Source: Bacteroidota bacterium (GTDB lineage Bacteria; Bacteroidota; Ignavibacteria; Tepidaquicellales; Tepidaquicellaceae). Taken from it: a DNA stretch of 36,237 nt. The notes beneath the pieces were generated by a model that did no database searches, had not been told where the DNA came from, and saw only the letters and a list, made by a program, of their open reading frames with translations. Positions 16,024 through 25,613 of the stretch are shown here, in pieces (position 1 is the stretch's first letter; each line of letters starts with the position of its first letter). The stretch is taken from positions 1 to 36,237 of the forward strand of contig JAFDZQ010000011.1 in NCBI GenBank assembly GCA_018266895.1. The letters run 5' to 3'. The position numbers were made by a program, and so were the translations under genes.

Positions 16024-16568
16024 AACAGGATCATACAAAAGTATTAAAAGATTTCCCGGGAACAGTCACACGTACGCCGGACGCGAATATTGTCGTTACA
16101 TCTATTGACGGAATAATCAACTGGGCGCGTTCAAATTCTCTCTGGCCGCTTACATTCGGAACAAGCTGCTGCGCCATTGAAATGATGGCAACCGGCGCTT
16201 CAAGGCACGACTGGTCGAGATTCGGGACGGAAGTCGCAAGAGCTACTCCAAGGCAGGCGGATCTTATTGTTATTGCCGGAACGATCGTTAACAAAATGGC
16301 TCCGGTTTTGAAAAGACTTTACGATCAGATGGCTGATCCGAAATATGTAATTGCAATGGGCGCCTGCGCAATCTCAGGAGGTCCGTTTTATTATAATTCA
16401 TATTCTGTTGTTAAAGGCGCTGATCATATTATTCCTGTTGATGTATATGTGCCCGGATGTCCGCCGAGACCGGAAGCATTGCTTTACGGCATTATGCAGC
16501 TTCAGGAAAAAATAAAAAAAACTTCGGTGTTCCGTCCTGAAGACAAACTGAAAGACTACAAAGAATGA
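16014..16568 (+). CDS. nuoB: Complex I subunit NuoB (N2 cluster)
   Basis: A 184-residue peripheral-arm subunit that holds the terminal iron-sulfur cluster N2, the direct electron donor to quinone. All four ligands are visible: tandem Cys52-Cys53 in [10 protein letters not shown], Cys118 in [10 protein letters not shown] and Cys149 in [10 protein letters not shown]. Length is normal. The ATG lies inside the end of nuoA (10-base overlap), indicating coupling. A 69-base AT-rich gap separates it from nuoC, the largest gap in the first half of the operon. Confidence 0.97.
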   Translation: MGLEQDHTKVLKDFPGTVTRTPDANIVVTSIDGIINWARSNSLWPLTFGTSCCAIEMMATGASRHDWSRFGTEVARATPRQADLIVIAGTIVNKMAPVLKRLYDQMADPKYVIAMGACAISGGPFYYNSYSVVKGADHIIPVDVYVPGCPPRPEALLYGIMQLQEKIKKTSVFRPEDKLKDYKE

Positions 16569-16637
16569 TAAATTTTAAATGATAAATGTTAAATGTTTTA
16601 AACCAATATTTACGAAAGAAATAAGTTAGAATTAGAG

Positions 16638-17099
16638 ATGAATAATGATGAGTTAAAAAATATGATATTAAAGGTGGTTCCGGAAGCAGAATTTTCCGAA
16701 GAAGGTTCGGAGTTTCTGAATGTTACTGTAACACCGGAACATTTACATAAGCTTGCTGAAGACCTGAAAAGCAATAAAGATACATTACTTGATTATATGT
16801 TTTGCCTTACGGGTGTTGACTGGGTAAGTCATTTTATGGTTGTATATCATCTTGAATCTACGGTTCACAGCCATAGAATGGTATTAAAGGTAAAAATCCC
16901 GGACAGGGTAAATCCGGCAGTTGATACAGTTTCAGATATATGGAGAACAGCGGAGTACCACGAGCGCGAAGTTTATGATCTCTTCGGAATTAAATTCAAT
17001 AACCATCCTGATCTCAGAAGAATATTGCTTGAAGAAGACTGGGAAGGTTATCCGCTCAGAAAAGATTATAAGGACGAAGTTAATATTGTAGAATTGTAA
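16638..17099 (+). CDS. nuoC: Complex I subunit NuoC
   Basis: A 153-residue hydrophilic subunit (30 kDa family) of the connecting module. The signature YHEREVYDLFGIKFNNHPDL, followed by RRILLEEDWEGYPLRKDY, is complete. NuoC is a separate gene here, not fused to nuoD as in E. coli. The four-base spacing to nuoD implies tight coupling. Confidence 0.96.
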   Translation: MNNDELKNMILKVVPEAEFSEEGSEFLNVTVTPEHLHKLAEDLKSNKDTLLDYMFCLTGVDWVSHFMVVYHLESTVHSHRMVLKVKIPDRVNPAVDTVSDIWRTAEYHEREVYDLFGIKFNNHPDLRRILLEEDWEGYPLRKDYKDEVNIVEL

Positions 17100-17103
17100 A
17101 ATT

Positions 17104-18255
17104 ATGAGTAACATTTTCAGTTTAATTTCAGATAAAGAAAAACAGAGTACATCATCGGCAACAGAGACTCAGGAATATTTTGTAAATATGGGTCCGCAGC
17201 ATCCTTCCACTCACGGAGTCCTCAGACTTCTTCTCACTCTTGACGGAGAAATAATCAGAAAAGTCGAACCGCATATCGGATACATTCACAGATCAATTGA
17301 AAAGATGTGTGAAAAGGATTCCTATCAGCAGATCGTTCATCTTACGGACAGAATGGATTATCTTTCCTGTCATATTAACAATGAAGCAGTCTGCTTAGCA
17401 GTAGAGAAAGGATTGCAGCTTGAAGTTCCGGACAGGGTAAAATATATAAGAACAATCATTTCTGAACTTACCAGACTTTCTTCGCATCAGCTTTGGTGGG
17501 GAGTAATGGGAATGGATCTCGGGGCTATTACGACTTTTCTGTACGGATTCCGCGACCGTGAACAGATAATTGATATTTTTGAAGAGACATGCGGGGCGAG
17601 ACTGACAATGAATTACAATGTACCCGGAGGAGTGATGTTTGACATTCATCCTAATTTTCAGAAACGGACGAAAGATTTTTTGAAATATTTCAAAGAAAAA
17701 CTTCCTGAATACGACGAGCTCCTGACCGGCAACGTAATTTTTACGGAAAGGACAAAAGACATAGGATATCTTTCAAAAGAAGATGCAATATCTTATGGCG
17801 TAACAGGTCCTTCGGGCAGAGCTTCGGGATTTTCCTGTGATGTAAGAAAGAAGGATCCTTACAGCGCCTATGACAGAGTTGATTTTAAGGAGATCATACG
17901 GACGGACTGTGATTCTTACGGAAGATACAAAGTAAGAATAGCTGAGATGTATGAATCACTTCATATAATTGAGCAGCTTATTGACAATATCCCCGAAGGT
18001 GATTTTAAGGCAAAAACAAAAGCCGTGATCAAGCTTCCGCCCGGGGAATATTATCAGAGAGTGGAAACCGCAAGAGGCGAACTCGGAGTGTATATCATCA
18101 GTGACAATAAGAAATCACCTTACAGGGTAAAGTTCAGGTCTCCCGGATTTTCAAATTTATTCGCTCTCGATACAATGGCAAAAGGTTATAAGATTGCCGA
18201 CCTTGTCGCAATGATGTCAACGCTTGATCTGGTAATACCGGATATTGACCGGTAA
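17104..18255 (+). CDS. nuoD: Complex I subunit NuoD (quinone-site subunit)
   Basis: A 383-residue 49-kDa-type subunit, related to the large subunit of NiFe hydrogenases, that lines the quinone pocket with NuoB. Recognisable motifs: MGPQHPSTHGVLRLLLTLDG near residue 29 (the His in the PSTHG loop faces quinone), EPHIGYIHRSIEKMCE, the helical core YGFRDREQIIDIFE, GPSGRASG and the C-terminal MSTLDLVIPDIDR. The hydrogenase nickel cysteines are absent, as expected for complex I. The N-terminal 20 residues are a low-complexity extension. Followed 14 bases later by nuoH; nuoE, F and G are missing at the place where 14-gene operons carry them. Confidence 0.97.
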   Translation: MSNIFSLISDKEKQSTSSATETQEYFVNMGPQHPSTHGVLRLLLTLDGEIIRKVEPHIGYIHRSIEKMCEKDSYQQIVHLTDRMDYLSCHINNEAVCLAVEKGLQLEVPDRVKYIRTIISELTRLSSHQLWWGVMGMDLGAITTFLYGFRDREQIIDIFEETCGARLTMNYNVPGGVMFDIHPNFQKRTKDFLKYFKEKLPEYDELLTGNVIFTERTKDIGYLSKEDAISYGVTGPSGRASGFSCDVRKKDPYSAYDRVDFKEIIRTDCDSYGRYKVRIAEMYESLHIIEQLIDNIPEGDFKAKTKAVIKLPPGEYYQRVETARGELGVYIISDNKKSPYRVKFRSPGFSNLFALDTMAKGYKIADLVAMMSTLDLVIPDIDR

Positions 18256-18269
18256 TAAAATAAATAAAT

Positions 18270-19358
18270 ATGAATTTCAGCATATACGATTTTACGGAAT
18301 TTATAAGATCCATACATTTCTGGTTAACGGGAATTTTCTCTCCTGCACTGGCTGATGTTATAGGCTTAGCAATAATCGGCGTGTGTTTCCTTTTGTTTGT
18401 CACTCTTCTGGGTTTGTCATTGGTTTACATAGAAAGAAAAGTCGCTGCTTTTTTTCAGCAGAGACTTGGTCCTATGAGAGTCGGATTCTGGGGAACTGCC
18501 CAGACGGTAGCGGATATTATAAAGTTGATTTTCAAAGAACCTCTGGTAACAAAAAATTCAGATAAATTTCTGTTTAATCTTGCTGCTTTTATCGTACTGA
18601 TTGCGCCGTTCATGGTAATTGGAGCAGTACCGTTTGCAAAAGGTCTTCACGCCCTGGATTTCGATATCGGACTGTTTTACATAACAGCAGTTTCATCAAT
18701 AGGCGTGACAGGGATTCTGCTTGCAGGATGGTCAAGCAACAATAAATATTCTTTAATCGGCGCAATGAGAAGCGGAGCGCAGATAGTAAGTTATGAACTA
18801 TCAGTCGTTTTATCATTGCTTACAATTGTAGTATTGACGGGAAGTCTCAGATTGTCAGAGATCATAGCAAGTCAGAGTGACGGATGGTGGATATTCAAAG
18901 GCAACATTCCGGCGATAATAGCATTTATTATTTTCATTGTTGCAAGCACTGCAGAATCCAACAGAGGACCTTTTGACCTGGCGGAAGCAGAATCGGAACT
19001 TACAGCCGGATTCCATACGGAGTATTCAGGAATAAGGTTTGCATTCTTTTTTCTTGCTGAGTATGTGAATTTTTTCATTATCGCAGCCGTAGGAGCTACA
19101 GTGTTTTTCGGAGGATGGATGCCTCTGCACATCGGGAACATTGAATTCTTTAACAATGCGATGGATGTAATACCGCCTGTAATATGGTTCTTTGGGAAAG
19201 TAGCTGCGCTGCTGTTTCTGATTATGTGGTTCAAGTGGACCTTCCCGAGACTTAGGATTGATCAGCTTCTTACTTTAGAATGGAAGTATTTATTGCCGAT
19301 CAGCATAGTTAATATTTTACTTATGTCTCTGGTTGCTTTAAACGGATGGCATTTATAA
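18270..19358 (+). CDS. nuoH: Complex I subunit NuoH
   Basis: A 362-residue membrane subunit with about eight or nine helices that forms the entrance of the quinone chamber. It carries the conserved cytoplasmic loops [20 protein letters not shown] and [20 protein letters not shown] with the Glu/Asp-rich stretch that links the quinone site to the proton path, plus [13 protein letters not shown] near the C-terminus. Fits the family in length and order; it lies between nuoD and nuoI as in ferredoxin-type operons lacking nuoEFG. Confidence 0.97.
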   Translation: MNFSIYDFTEFIRSIHFWLTGIFSPALADVIGLAIIGVCFLLFVTLLGLSLVYIERKVAAFFQQRLGPMRVGFWGTAQTVADIIKLIFKEPLVTKNSDKFLFNLAAFIVLIAPFMVIGAVPFAKGLHALDFDIGLFYITAVSSIGVTGILLAGWSSNNKYSLIGAMRSGAQIVSYELSVVLSLLTIVVLTGSLRLSEIIASQSDGWWIFKGNIPAIIAFIIFIVASTAESNRGPFDLAEAESELTAGFHTEYSGIRFAFFFLAEYVNFFIIAAVGATVFFGGWMPLHIGNIEFFNNAMDVIPPVIWFFGKVAALLFLIMWFKWTFPRLRIDQLLTLEWKYLLPISIVNILLMSLVALNGWHL

Positions 19359-19377
19359 ATCGAATTTATAAGGAAAA

Positions 19378-19866
19378 ATGTTCAAAAGCATATATAAATA
19401 TTTATCAGACATATTTAACGGTGTAAAAACTCTCCTTACCGGAATGAAAATCACCGGGTATTATTTCTTTCATCCGAAAGAAATAATTACTCAGCAGTAT
19501 CCTGAGAACAGGGAGACGCTTAAGATGTTTGATATGTTCAGAGGCGAAGTGGTACTTATACACGACGAAAACAACGAGCACAGATGCACCGGATGCTCAG
19601 CCTGCGAGATTGCCTGTCCGAACGGAACGATCGAGATCATCAGCGATAAGGCAATTGACCCTGAAACGGGCAAATCAAAGAAAGTAATTGACAAATTTGT
19701 CTATCATCTTCAGATGTGCACAATGTGCAATTTATGCATACTCGCCTGCCCTACTGATGCTATTAAGATGGCTCAGACATTCGAACATGCAGTTTATGAC
19801 CGGTCAACATTAACAAAAGTTTTAAACAAACCGGGCTCTAAAATTATGGCAGGAGTAAAAGAATAA
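19378..19866 (+). CDS. nuoI: Complex I subunit NuoI (two 4Fe-4S clusters)
   Basis: A 162-residue ferredoxin-like subunit carrying clusters N6a/N6b. Ligand sets are Cys70-73-76-80 (CTGCSACEIACP) and Cys114-117-120-124 (CTMCNLCILACP), the normal double CxxCxxCxxxCP pattern. In complexes without NuoEFG, NuoI is among the candidate entry points for electrons from soluble ferredoxin (inference from related systems). The N-terminal 30 residues form the amphipathic membrane-contact part. Next gene begins 4 bases later. Confidence 0.97.
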   Translation: MFKSIYKYLSDIFNGVKTLLTGMKITGYYFFHPKEIITQQYPENRETLKMFDMFRGEVVLIHDENNEHRCTGCSACEIACPNGTIEIISDKAIDPETGKSKKVIDKFVYHLQMCTMCNLCILACPTDAIKMAQTFEHAVYDRSTLTKVLNKPGSKIMAGVKE

Positions 19867-19870
19867 AATT

Positions 19871-20377
19871 ATGGAACAGATAATATTTTACATACTGGTT
19901 TCGGGCATTCTGATCTTTTCGGTTTTAACGGTAACAAGCCGGAGGATTCTGAGAGCTGCAGTTTTTCTTCTGTTTATGCTTTTGTGTTCAGCAGGATTAT
20001 TTTTCATGCTAGATTTTTATTTTCTTGCGGCTGTACAGCTTACGGTTTATGCAGGCGGTATAATCGTGCTTATAATTTTTTCCATTATGCTCACAAGCCA
20101 GGTTAACGAAAAACTTGAAGCAGCCGGGGTGAAGAAATCTTCATTTTCACTTATAGCTGCGGCGGCGGGAGCAGTGGTGTGCATTTATTCAATACTGAAT
20201 TACAGTTTTCCTGCTGTAAGCAATGGGGAGACTGACAGCAGCATGAAAAACATCGGAATGCAGTTATTAAGCTATAAGGATAACGGATATGTACTTCCGT
20301 TTGAGGTCATCAGTATATTACTGCTTGCGTCAATGGTGGGAGCCATTATCATTGCTAAAAGAGACAGTGCTAAATAA
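19871..20377 (+). CDS. nuoJ: Complex I subunit NuoJ
   Basis: A 168-residue membrane subunit with five predicted helices. The TM3 stretch DFYFLAAVQLTVYAGGIIVLIIF, containing the bulky-residue bend that rearranges in the coupling cycle, is well kept. It forms the central membrane arm with NuoA and NuoK. Located 4 bases after nuoI and 9 bases before nuoK. Confidence 0.95.
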   Translation: MEQIIFYILVSGILIFSVLTVTSRRILRAAVFLLFMLLCSAGLFFMLDFYFLAAVQLTVYAGGIIVLIIFSIMLTSQVNEKLEAAGVKKSSFSLIAAAAGAVVCIYSILNYSFPAVSNGETDSSMKNIGMQLLSYKDNGYVLPFEVISILLLASMVGAIIIAKRDSAK

Positions 20378-20386
20378 TAAATAATC

Positions 20387-20704
20387 ATGATAGAAGGAAT
20401 ACAACTTGAATTTTTTCTGGTACTGGGAACGCTGGTATTCTTCATCGGCATTTACGGTTTTCTTACCCGTAAAAATCTTATAACTATGCTGATGTCAGCC
20501 GAGCTCATTCTGAATGCCGTAAATATAAATTTTGTGGCATTCAACAAATACCTTTATCCGGAAAATCTGGAAGGTCAGTTTTTTGCTTTATTCATTATAG
20601 CAATTGCAGCAACGGAAGTTGCCGTTGCGGTTTCGATCATTATAAGTCTTTACAGAAAGATTAAATCCATTGATGTGGAAAAAGTCAATGAATTGAAATA
20701 CTAA
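20387..20704 (+). CDS. nuoK: Complex I subunit NuoK
   Basis: A 105-residue three-helix subunit related to MrpC. The two essential glutamates are visible: one in LMSAELILNAVNINF (TM2) and one in AIAATEVAVAVSII (TM3), which relay protons along the central axis of the membrane arm. Length is standard. Next gene nuoL starts 23 bases downstream. Confidence 0.96.
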   Translation: MIEGIQLEFFLVLGTLVFFIGIYGFLTRKNLITMLMSAELILNAVNINFVAFNKYLYPENLEGQFFALFIIAIAATEVAVAVSIIISLYRKIKSIDVEKVNELKY

Positions 20705-20727
20705 TTTACTGAAATTCATTTATTGTC

Positions 20728-22650
20728 ATGGAAAATTTTGGTTACATAGTCATTGTTCCGTTTATACTTTTAATATCTTTCATTCTGATAGGTCTTGCCG
20801 GAGGAAGATTTAAGCCCTCATTATCGGGAATAGCCGGGACATTCAGCGTTTTTGTTACTACCGTTATATCATACATCACGGCATTTTCATATTTCTCCGG
20901 AGCAGGATTGGTAAATGGAGTTTATCAGAAAATAATACCTTATAATACGGAATGGCTCAGATTTACGGACAAGCTTGTCATTAATATGGGAATACTGCTT
21001 GATCCGATTTCGGTAATGATGCTGGTGGTTATTTCCACTGTCTCACTGATGGTTCATATTTACAGCTTAGGTTATATGAAAGGCGACAGCGGTTACTCAA
21101 GATATTTCTCCTTCCTGTCTTTGTTTACTTTCTCAATGATAGGTCTTGTAATATCCACGAATATTTTTGAAACATATATTTTCTGGGAACTCGTCGGAGT
21201 ATCATCCTATCTGCTGATCGGACATTATTATCAGAAACCTTCGGCAGTGGCAGCTTCAAAAAAAGCATTTGTAGTGACAAGATTTGCTGATCTGGGATTT
21301 CTTATAGGCATATTAATTCTTTCAAATATTACAGGAACATTTGATTACAGTATTCTGACAGATCCTAACGGACCTGCGATTGCTCAGGGTTCGACAATTG
21401 CATTCATGGGTTTATCGGTTATGACATGGGCTTTAATACTTGTATTTATGGGCTGCGCCGGAAAATCCGCAATGTTCCCGCTTCATATATGGCTCCCGGA
21501 TGCAATGGAAGGTCCGACTCCCGTTTCGGCGCTGATACACGCGGCAACGATGGTTGTTGCAGGTGTATATCTTGTCGCAAGACTTTTTCCGCTTTATGCT
21601 CTGTCAGCTCCGGCTGCGCTGCATTTTATCGGATATGTCGGTGCTTTTACTTCACTGTTCGCTGCCATAATTGCCTGTACACAGACTGACATCAAAAGGG
21701 TTCTTGCATTTTCCACAATTTCACAGATCGGATTAATGATGCTTGCGCTCGGAGTTTCTGATTACGGCGGAGAAAAGGGTCTCGGTTATATGTCTTCAAT
21801 GTTTCACCTTTTCAATCATGCAATGTTTAAAGCTTTGCTCTTTCTCTGCGCAGGTTCCGTAATTCATGCAGTTCACAGCAATGAAATGAACGGCATGGGA
21901 GGACTCAGAAAATTCATGCCGGTTACTCACATAACATTCCTTGTTGCCTGTCTTGCAATTGCCGGTATTCCTCCGTTTTCGGGATTTTTCAGCAAGGATG
22001 AAATTCTCGTGGCAGCATTTGAAAAAGACTTTGTATTATTCATTGTTTCAATGATCATTGCCGGACTGACAGCTTTTTATATGTTCAGATTGTATTTCTC
22101 AATATTCTGGAATAAAAACAATGAATACAAAGATTCACCTCATGAATCACCGTCAAGCATGGCAGTGCCTCTCATGTTCCTTGCTTTTGCATCTTTGATT
22201 ACAGGATTTATTCCTTTCAGTAAATTAGTCACAGCAGACGGAGCCGGTTTCGAAACTCATATTCACTGGGGAATTGCAGTTCCGGCTGTAGTAATTGCGC
22301 TTGCCGGAATTCTGACTGCAATGGCTTTATATAAAAAGGAATCCGGTCTTCCGCAGAGGATCACTGCTTCTCTGGGCAGTCTATACAGATTGATTTATAA
22401 AAAGTTTTACATTGACGAGATTTATCTTTTTATTACAAAGAAAATTATCTTCAACGGCATTTCAGCTCCAGTAGCATGGTTTGACAGAAAGGTCGTTGAT
22501 AATACAATGAACGGGATTGCAGCTGTCACAAATTTTATTTCCGTTAAGATCAAATCATTTCAATCCGGACAGCTGCAGCAGTATGCTTATGTTATGGTTT
22601 CGGGAATGATCATCATTATACTTTTTGCGCTTTATTTATGGAACAAATAA
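20728..22650 (+). CDS. nuoL: Complex I subunit NuoL (distal proton pump)
   Basis: A 640-residue antiporter-like subunit. Key positions are intact: Glu154 in IFWELVGVSSYLLIG, Lys246 in CAGKSAMFPLHIWLPDAMEG, the His/Ala-rich SALIHAATMVVAGVY of TM8, and Lys in PPFSGFFSKDEIL of the distal channel. The C-terminus contains the long lateral helix and last anchor helix (from about residue 545 on: YRLIYKKFYIDEIY, WFDRKVVDNTMNG, then a final TM ending in LYLWNK), as usual for NuoL and unlike NuoM/N. Normal length. Followed 12 bases later by nuoM. Confidence 0.97.
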   Translation: MENFGYIVIVPFILLISFILIGLAGGRFKPSLSGIAGTFSVFVTTVISYITAFSYFSGAGLVNGVYQKIIPYNTEWLRFTDKLVINMGILLDPISVMMLVVISTVSLMVHIYSLGYMKGDSGYSRYFSFLSLFTFSMIGLVISTNIFETYIFWELVGVSSYLLIGHYYQKPSAVAASKKAFVVTRFADLGFLIGILILSNITGTFDYSILTDPNGPAIAQGSTIAFMGLSVMTWALILVFMGCAGKSAMFPLHIWLPDAMEGPTPVSALIHAATMVVAGVYLVARLFPLYALSAPAALHFIGYVGAFTSLFAAIIACTQTDIKRVLAFSTISQIGLMMLALGVSDYGGEKGLGYMSSMFHLFNHAMFKALLFLCAGSVIHAVHSNEMNGMGGLRKFMPVTHITFLVACLAIAGIPPFSGFFSKDEILVAAFEKDFVLFIVSMIIAGLTAFYMFRLYFSIFWNKNNEYKDSPHESPSSMAVPLMFLAFASLITGFIPFSKLVTADGAGFETHIHWGIAVPAVVIALAGILTAMALYKKESGLPQRITASLGSLYRLIYKKFYIDEIYLFITKKIIFNGISAPVAWFDRKVVDNTMNGIAAVTNFISVKIKSFQSGQLQQYAYVMVSGMIIIILFALYLWNK

Positions 22651-22662
22651 TGAATTATTAAT

Positions 22663-24165
22663 ATGGATATTTTAATTTTATTGATCTTAGTTCCGGTTCT
22701 GACTGTTCTGGCAATCAGTATCAGCAGGACAAAAGAACAGATAAGAATGTCTGCTGCCGTGGGAATGGGAATTCAGCTTGTTCAGGCGACATACCTTGTA
22801 TTCGCCTATCTTGCGGAAAGAAAAAACGGCAATGTTGACGATATGCTTTTTGTCAGAAGCTGGGAATGGTTTAAATCATTTAACATTCAGTTCAGCATCG
22901 GAGTTGACGGTATTTCGGTATCACTCATTGCGCTTACTGCAATAGTAATTTTCACGGGTGTTCTGACTTCATGGAAAGTGGACAATCTTTCGAAGGAGTT
23001 CTTCATTTCTCTGATAGTTCTTACAACGGGTGTCTTCGGATTTTTCATTTCACTGGATCTGTTTTCTATGTTCCTGTTTTTTGAACTTGCCGTAATACCG
23101 ATGTATCTCCTTATCGGCATCTGGGGAAGCGGTCCCAAAGAATATGCAGCCATGAAACTTACGCTGATGCTGATGGGAGCATCGGCAGTTTTGCTGCTTG
23201 GTATTCTCGGATTATATGTTAATTCCGCAGCAGCGCCGGGCGGTCTAATGACATTCAATATTATAGACATATCCAGACTTAATATACCGATGGAAGTTCA
23301 GAGAATTTTCTTTCCGCTTCTTTTTGTAGGATTCGGCGTTCTCGGAGCATTATTCCCTTTCCACACATGGTCACCTGACGGACACTCTTCAGCGCCAACG
23401 GCAGTATCAATGCTTCACGCAGGCGTTTTGATGAAAATGGGAGGTTACGGATGCCTGAGAGTTGCAATGTACCTTATGCCCGGAGCAGCTAATGAAATGG
23501 GATGGATATTCATCGTGCTGACAAGCATAAGTGTAGTTTATGGCGCATTCGGTGCAATTGTCCAGAAAGATCTTAAATACATAAACGCATATTCATCTGT
23601 AAGTCACTGCGGGCTGGTTCTTTTTGCTATTCTTATGAGCGATAAGATTTCGGCGAACGGCGCAGTTCTTCAGATGATATCCCACGGATTAATGACAGCT
23701 CTTTTCTTTGCCTTAATCGGGATGATCTATGAAAGAACGCATACCAGAGACATAAGATTTATGGGAGGTCTGATGAAAGTGATTCCTTTCCTCGGAGTTG
23801 CTTATATGATAGCAGGTCTTGCTTCACTGGGACTCCCGGGATTAAGCGGTTTTGTAGCCGAGATGAATGTATTCGTCGGCGCTTTTCAGCACTCGGATAC
23901 TTTTCACAGGATAGCAACTATAGTTGTCTGTTCGTCAATTGTAATTACGGCGGTCTATATACTCAGAGTTGTTGCTACGCTGCTGCTGGGCCCAATTAAA
24001 AATAATGATTTCAATCTGATAAAGGATGCTGTATGGTTTGAAAGAGCCACTGTGATCATATTGATTTTTGCGATTGCAGGGATAGGTATGGCTCCGTTGT
24101 GGCTTTCAGATTTTATTTCCAGAAGTCTTGATCCGATCATTCTTAAACTCAGCATGATAAAATAA
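22663..24165 (+). CDS. nuoM: Complex I subunit NuoM (operon copy)
   Basis: A 500-residue antiporter-like subunit. Glu141 in LFFELAVIPMYLLIGIWG, Lys258 in GVLMKMGGYG and Glu400 in GLSGFVAEMN are present. However, the central TM7 lysine (Lys234 of E. coli, in IKMPMVPFHTW) is replaced: here the segment reads FGVLGALFPFHTWSPDG with Leu227 at that place, and the loop is WSPDGHSSAPTAVSMLHAG rather than WLPDAHxQAPTAGS. The stand-alone NuoM at 132-1688 keeps the lysine. This variant wording may be a lineage trait of Chlorobi-type NuoM; I cannot verify that here. Otherwise normal length and order (L-M-N). Confidence 0.95.
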   Translation: MDILILLILVPVLTVLAISISRTKEQIRMSAAVGMGIQLVQATYLVFAYLAERKNGNVDDMLFVRSWEWFKSFNIQFSIGVDGISVSLIALTAIVIFTGVLTSWKVDNLSKEFFISLIVLTTGVFGFFISLDLFSMFLFFELAVIPMYLLIGIWGSGPKEYAAMKLTLMLMGASAVLLLGILGLYVNSAAAPGGLMTFNIIDISRLNIPMEVQRIFFPLLFVGFGVLGALFPFHTWSPDGHSSAPTAVSMLHAGVLMKMGGYGCLRVAMYLMPGAANEMGWIFIVLTSISVVYGAFGAIVQKDLKYINAYSSVSHCGLVLFAILMSDKISANGAVLQMISHGLMTALFFALIGMIYERTHTRDIRFMGGLMKVIPFLGVAYMIAGLASLGLPGLSGFVAEMNVFVGAFQHSDTFHRIATIVVCSSIVITAVYILRVVATLLLGPIKNNDFNLIKDAVWFERATVIILIFAIAGIGMAPLWLSDFISRSLDPIILKLSMIK

Positions 24166-24182
24166 AGAAAAAATTATACAAG

Positions 24183-25610
24183 ATGGATTTTGGACAGTTG
24201 TTATATATGAGACATGAAATAATACTTTCGGCAATAGCTCTTATTGTTCTGATCTTGGAAATAAGCATCAGCAATAAGAACATTGAAAAAATAATCCCTG
24301 TTCTAACGGTTCTTTTCTTCATTAATACTATAGCAGGATTTTTTCCGGTTGAAACAGGAAGTTTGTTCGGAGGAATGTACAAAACTACCGGCATTACTAT
24401 TCTGATGAAAAATATTCTTAATATAGGTGTTCTTATTGTTTTAATACAGTCAGCCGGCTGGCTGAAGAGTAATTTTACCGGAAGCAGTAATATCGGAGGA
24501 TATTTTTTCATTGTAATTTCCTCGCTGATAGGAATGGATTTTATGATCTCATCGGGTAATTTTCTGATGTTCTATATAGGCATAGAACTTGCAACAATAC
24601 CTCTTGCAGCCCTTGTCGCTTCTGAAAAACTTAAGGAAAGATCTGCTGAAGCAGGAGTAAAGCTTATTTTATCAGCCGCTCTTTCATCCGGAATATTACT
24701 CTACGGCATTTCATTGCTGTACGGAACAAACGGTTCGTTATATTTTGATAATATTGCGTCTTCATTTCAGAACAACAGTCTGCAGATGCTTGCATTTATT
24801 TTCATATTCACGGGAATTGCTTTCAAGATTTCGATTGTACCGTTCCATTTATGGACGGCAGATGTTTACGAAGGTGCTCCTGTCAATATAACTTCATTCT
24901 TGTCGGTAATTTCCAAGGGCTCGGCTGCATTCATTCTGCTGATTCTTCTGTTTACTGTATTCAAAGGAATTGAAGGTACATGGAACAGTGTGCTGTATTT
25001 TGTATCTGTTCTCACAATGACTATAGGAAATTTATTTGCAATAAGACAGAAGAATATCAAGAGATTTCTTGCATTTTCATCAATAGCACAGGCAGGTTTC
25101 ATTCCGCTCGGCATTATTGGAGGAAGCGCTATTGGATTCAGTTCGGTCGTTTATTTTCTGCTGATATATCTTTTTTCAAATCTCGGAGCTTTCGGTGTCG
25201 TAGCAGCAATATCAAATGCAACCGGCAGGGAAAATATAGATGAATACAACGGGCTGTATTCCACTAACAAGGGACTCAGTCTTGTAATGATGCTTTCACT
25301 GTTCTCTCTGGCAGGGATTCCTCCGGTCGCGGGATTTTTCAGCAAGTTTTTCCTTTTTACTTCCGCTGCAAAACAGGGATATTATCTTCTTGTATTCATT
25401 GCTCTGATTAATGCAACCATTTCGCTTTATTATTATTTATTAGTTGTTAAGGCAATGTTTATAAATAAAAATGAAATGCCTATTGGACCTGTAAAGAATG
25501 ATGCATATACAAAGCTTGGTCTGATAATATGTGCAATCGGCATTATAGCAATCGGATTTGCAGGAATAATTTTTGATTACATTAATTCTTTAACCTTTGG
25601 AATAAAGTAA
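24183..25610 (+). CDS. nuoN: Complex I subunit NuoN
   Basis: A 475-residue antiporter-like subunit closest to the quinone arm. Conserved channel residues: Glu in MFYIGIELATIPLAALVA, Lys in AFKISIVPFHLWTADVYEGAP, Lys in FLSVISKGSAAFILL and Lys in PPVAGFFSKFFLF. About 14 helices. Last recognised nuo gene; the stop is only three bases before the ATG of the 110-residue unknown gene. Confidence 0.96.
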   Translation: MDFGQLLYMRHEIILSAIALIVLILEISISNKNIEKIIPVLTVLFFINTIAGFFPVETGSLFGGMYKTTGITILMKNILNIGVLIVLIQSAGWLKSNFTGSSNIGGYFFIVISSLIGMDFMISSGNFLMFYIGIELATIPLAALVASEKLKERSAEAGVKLILSAALSSGILLYGISLLYGTNGSLYFDNIASSFQNNSLQMLAFIFIFTGIAFKISIVPFHLWTADVYEGAPVNITSFLSVISKGSAAFILLILLFTVFKGIEGTWNSVLYFVSVLTMTIGNLFAIRQKNIKRFLAFSSIAQAGFIPLGIIGGSAIGFSSVVYFLLIYLFSNLGAFGVVAAISNATGRENIDEYNGLYSTNKGLSLVMMLSLFSLAGIPPVAGFFSKFFLFTSAAKQGYYLLVFIALINATISLYYYLLVVKAMFINKNEMPIGPVKNDAYTKLGLIICAIGIIAIGFAGIIFDYINSLTFGIK

Positions 25611-25613
25611 AAC

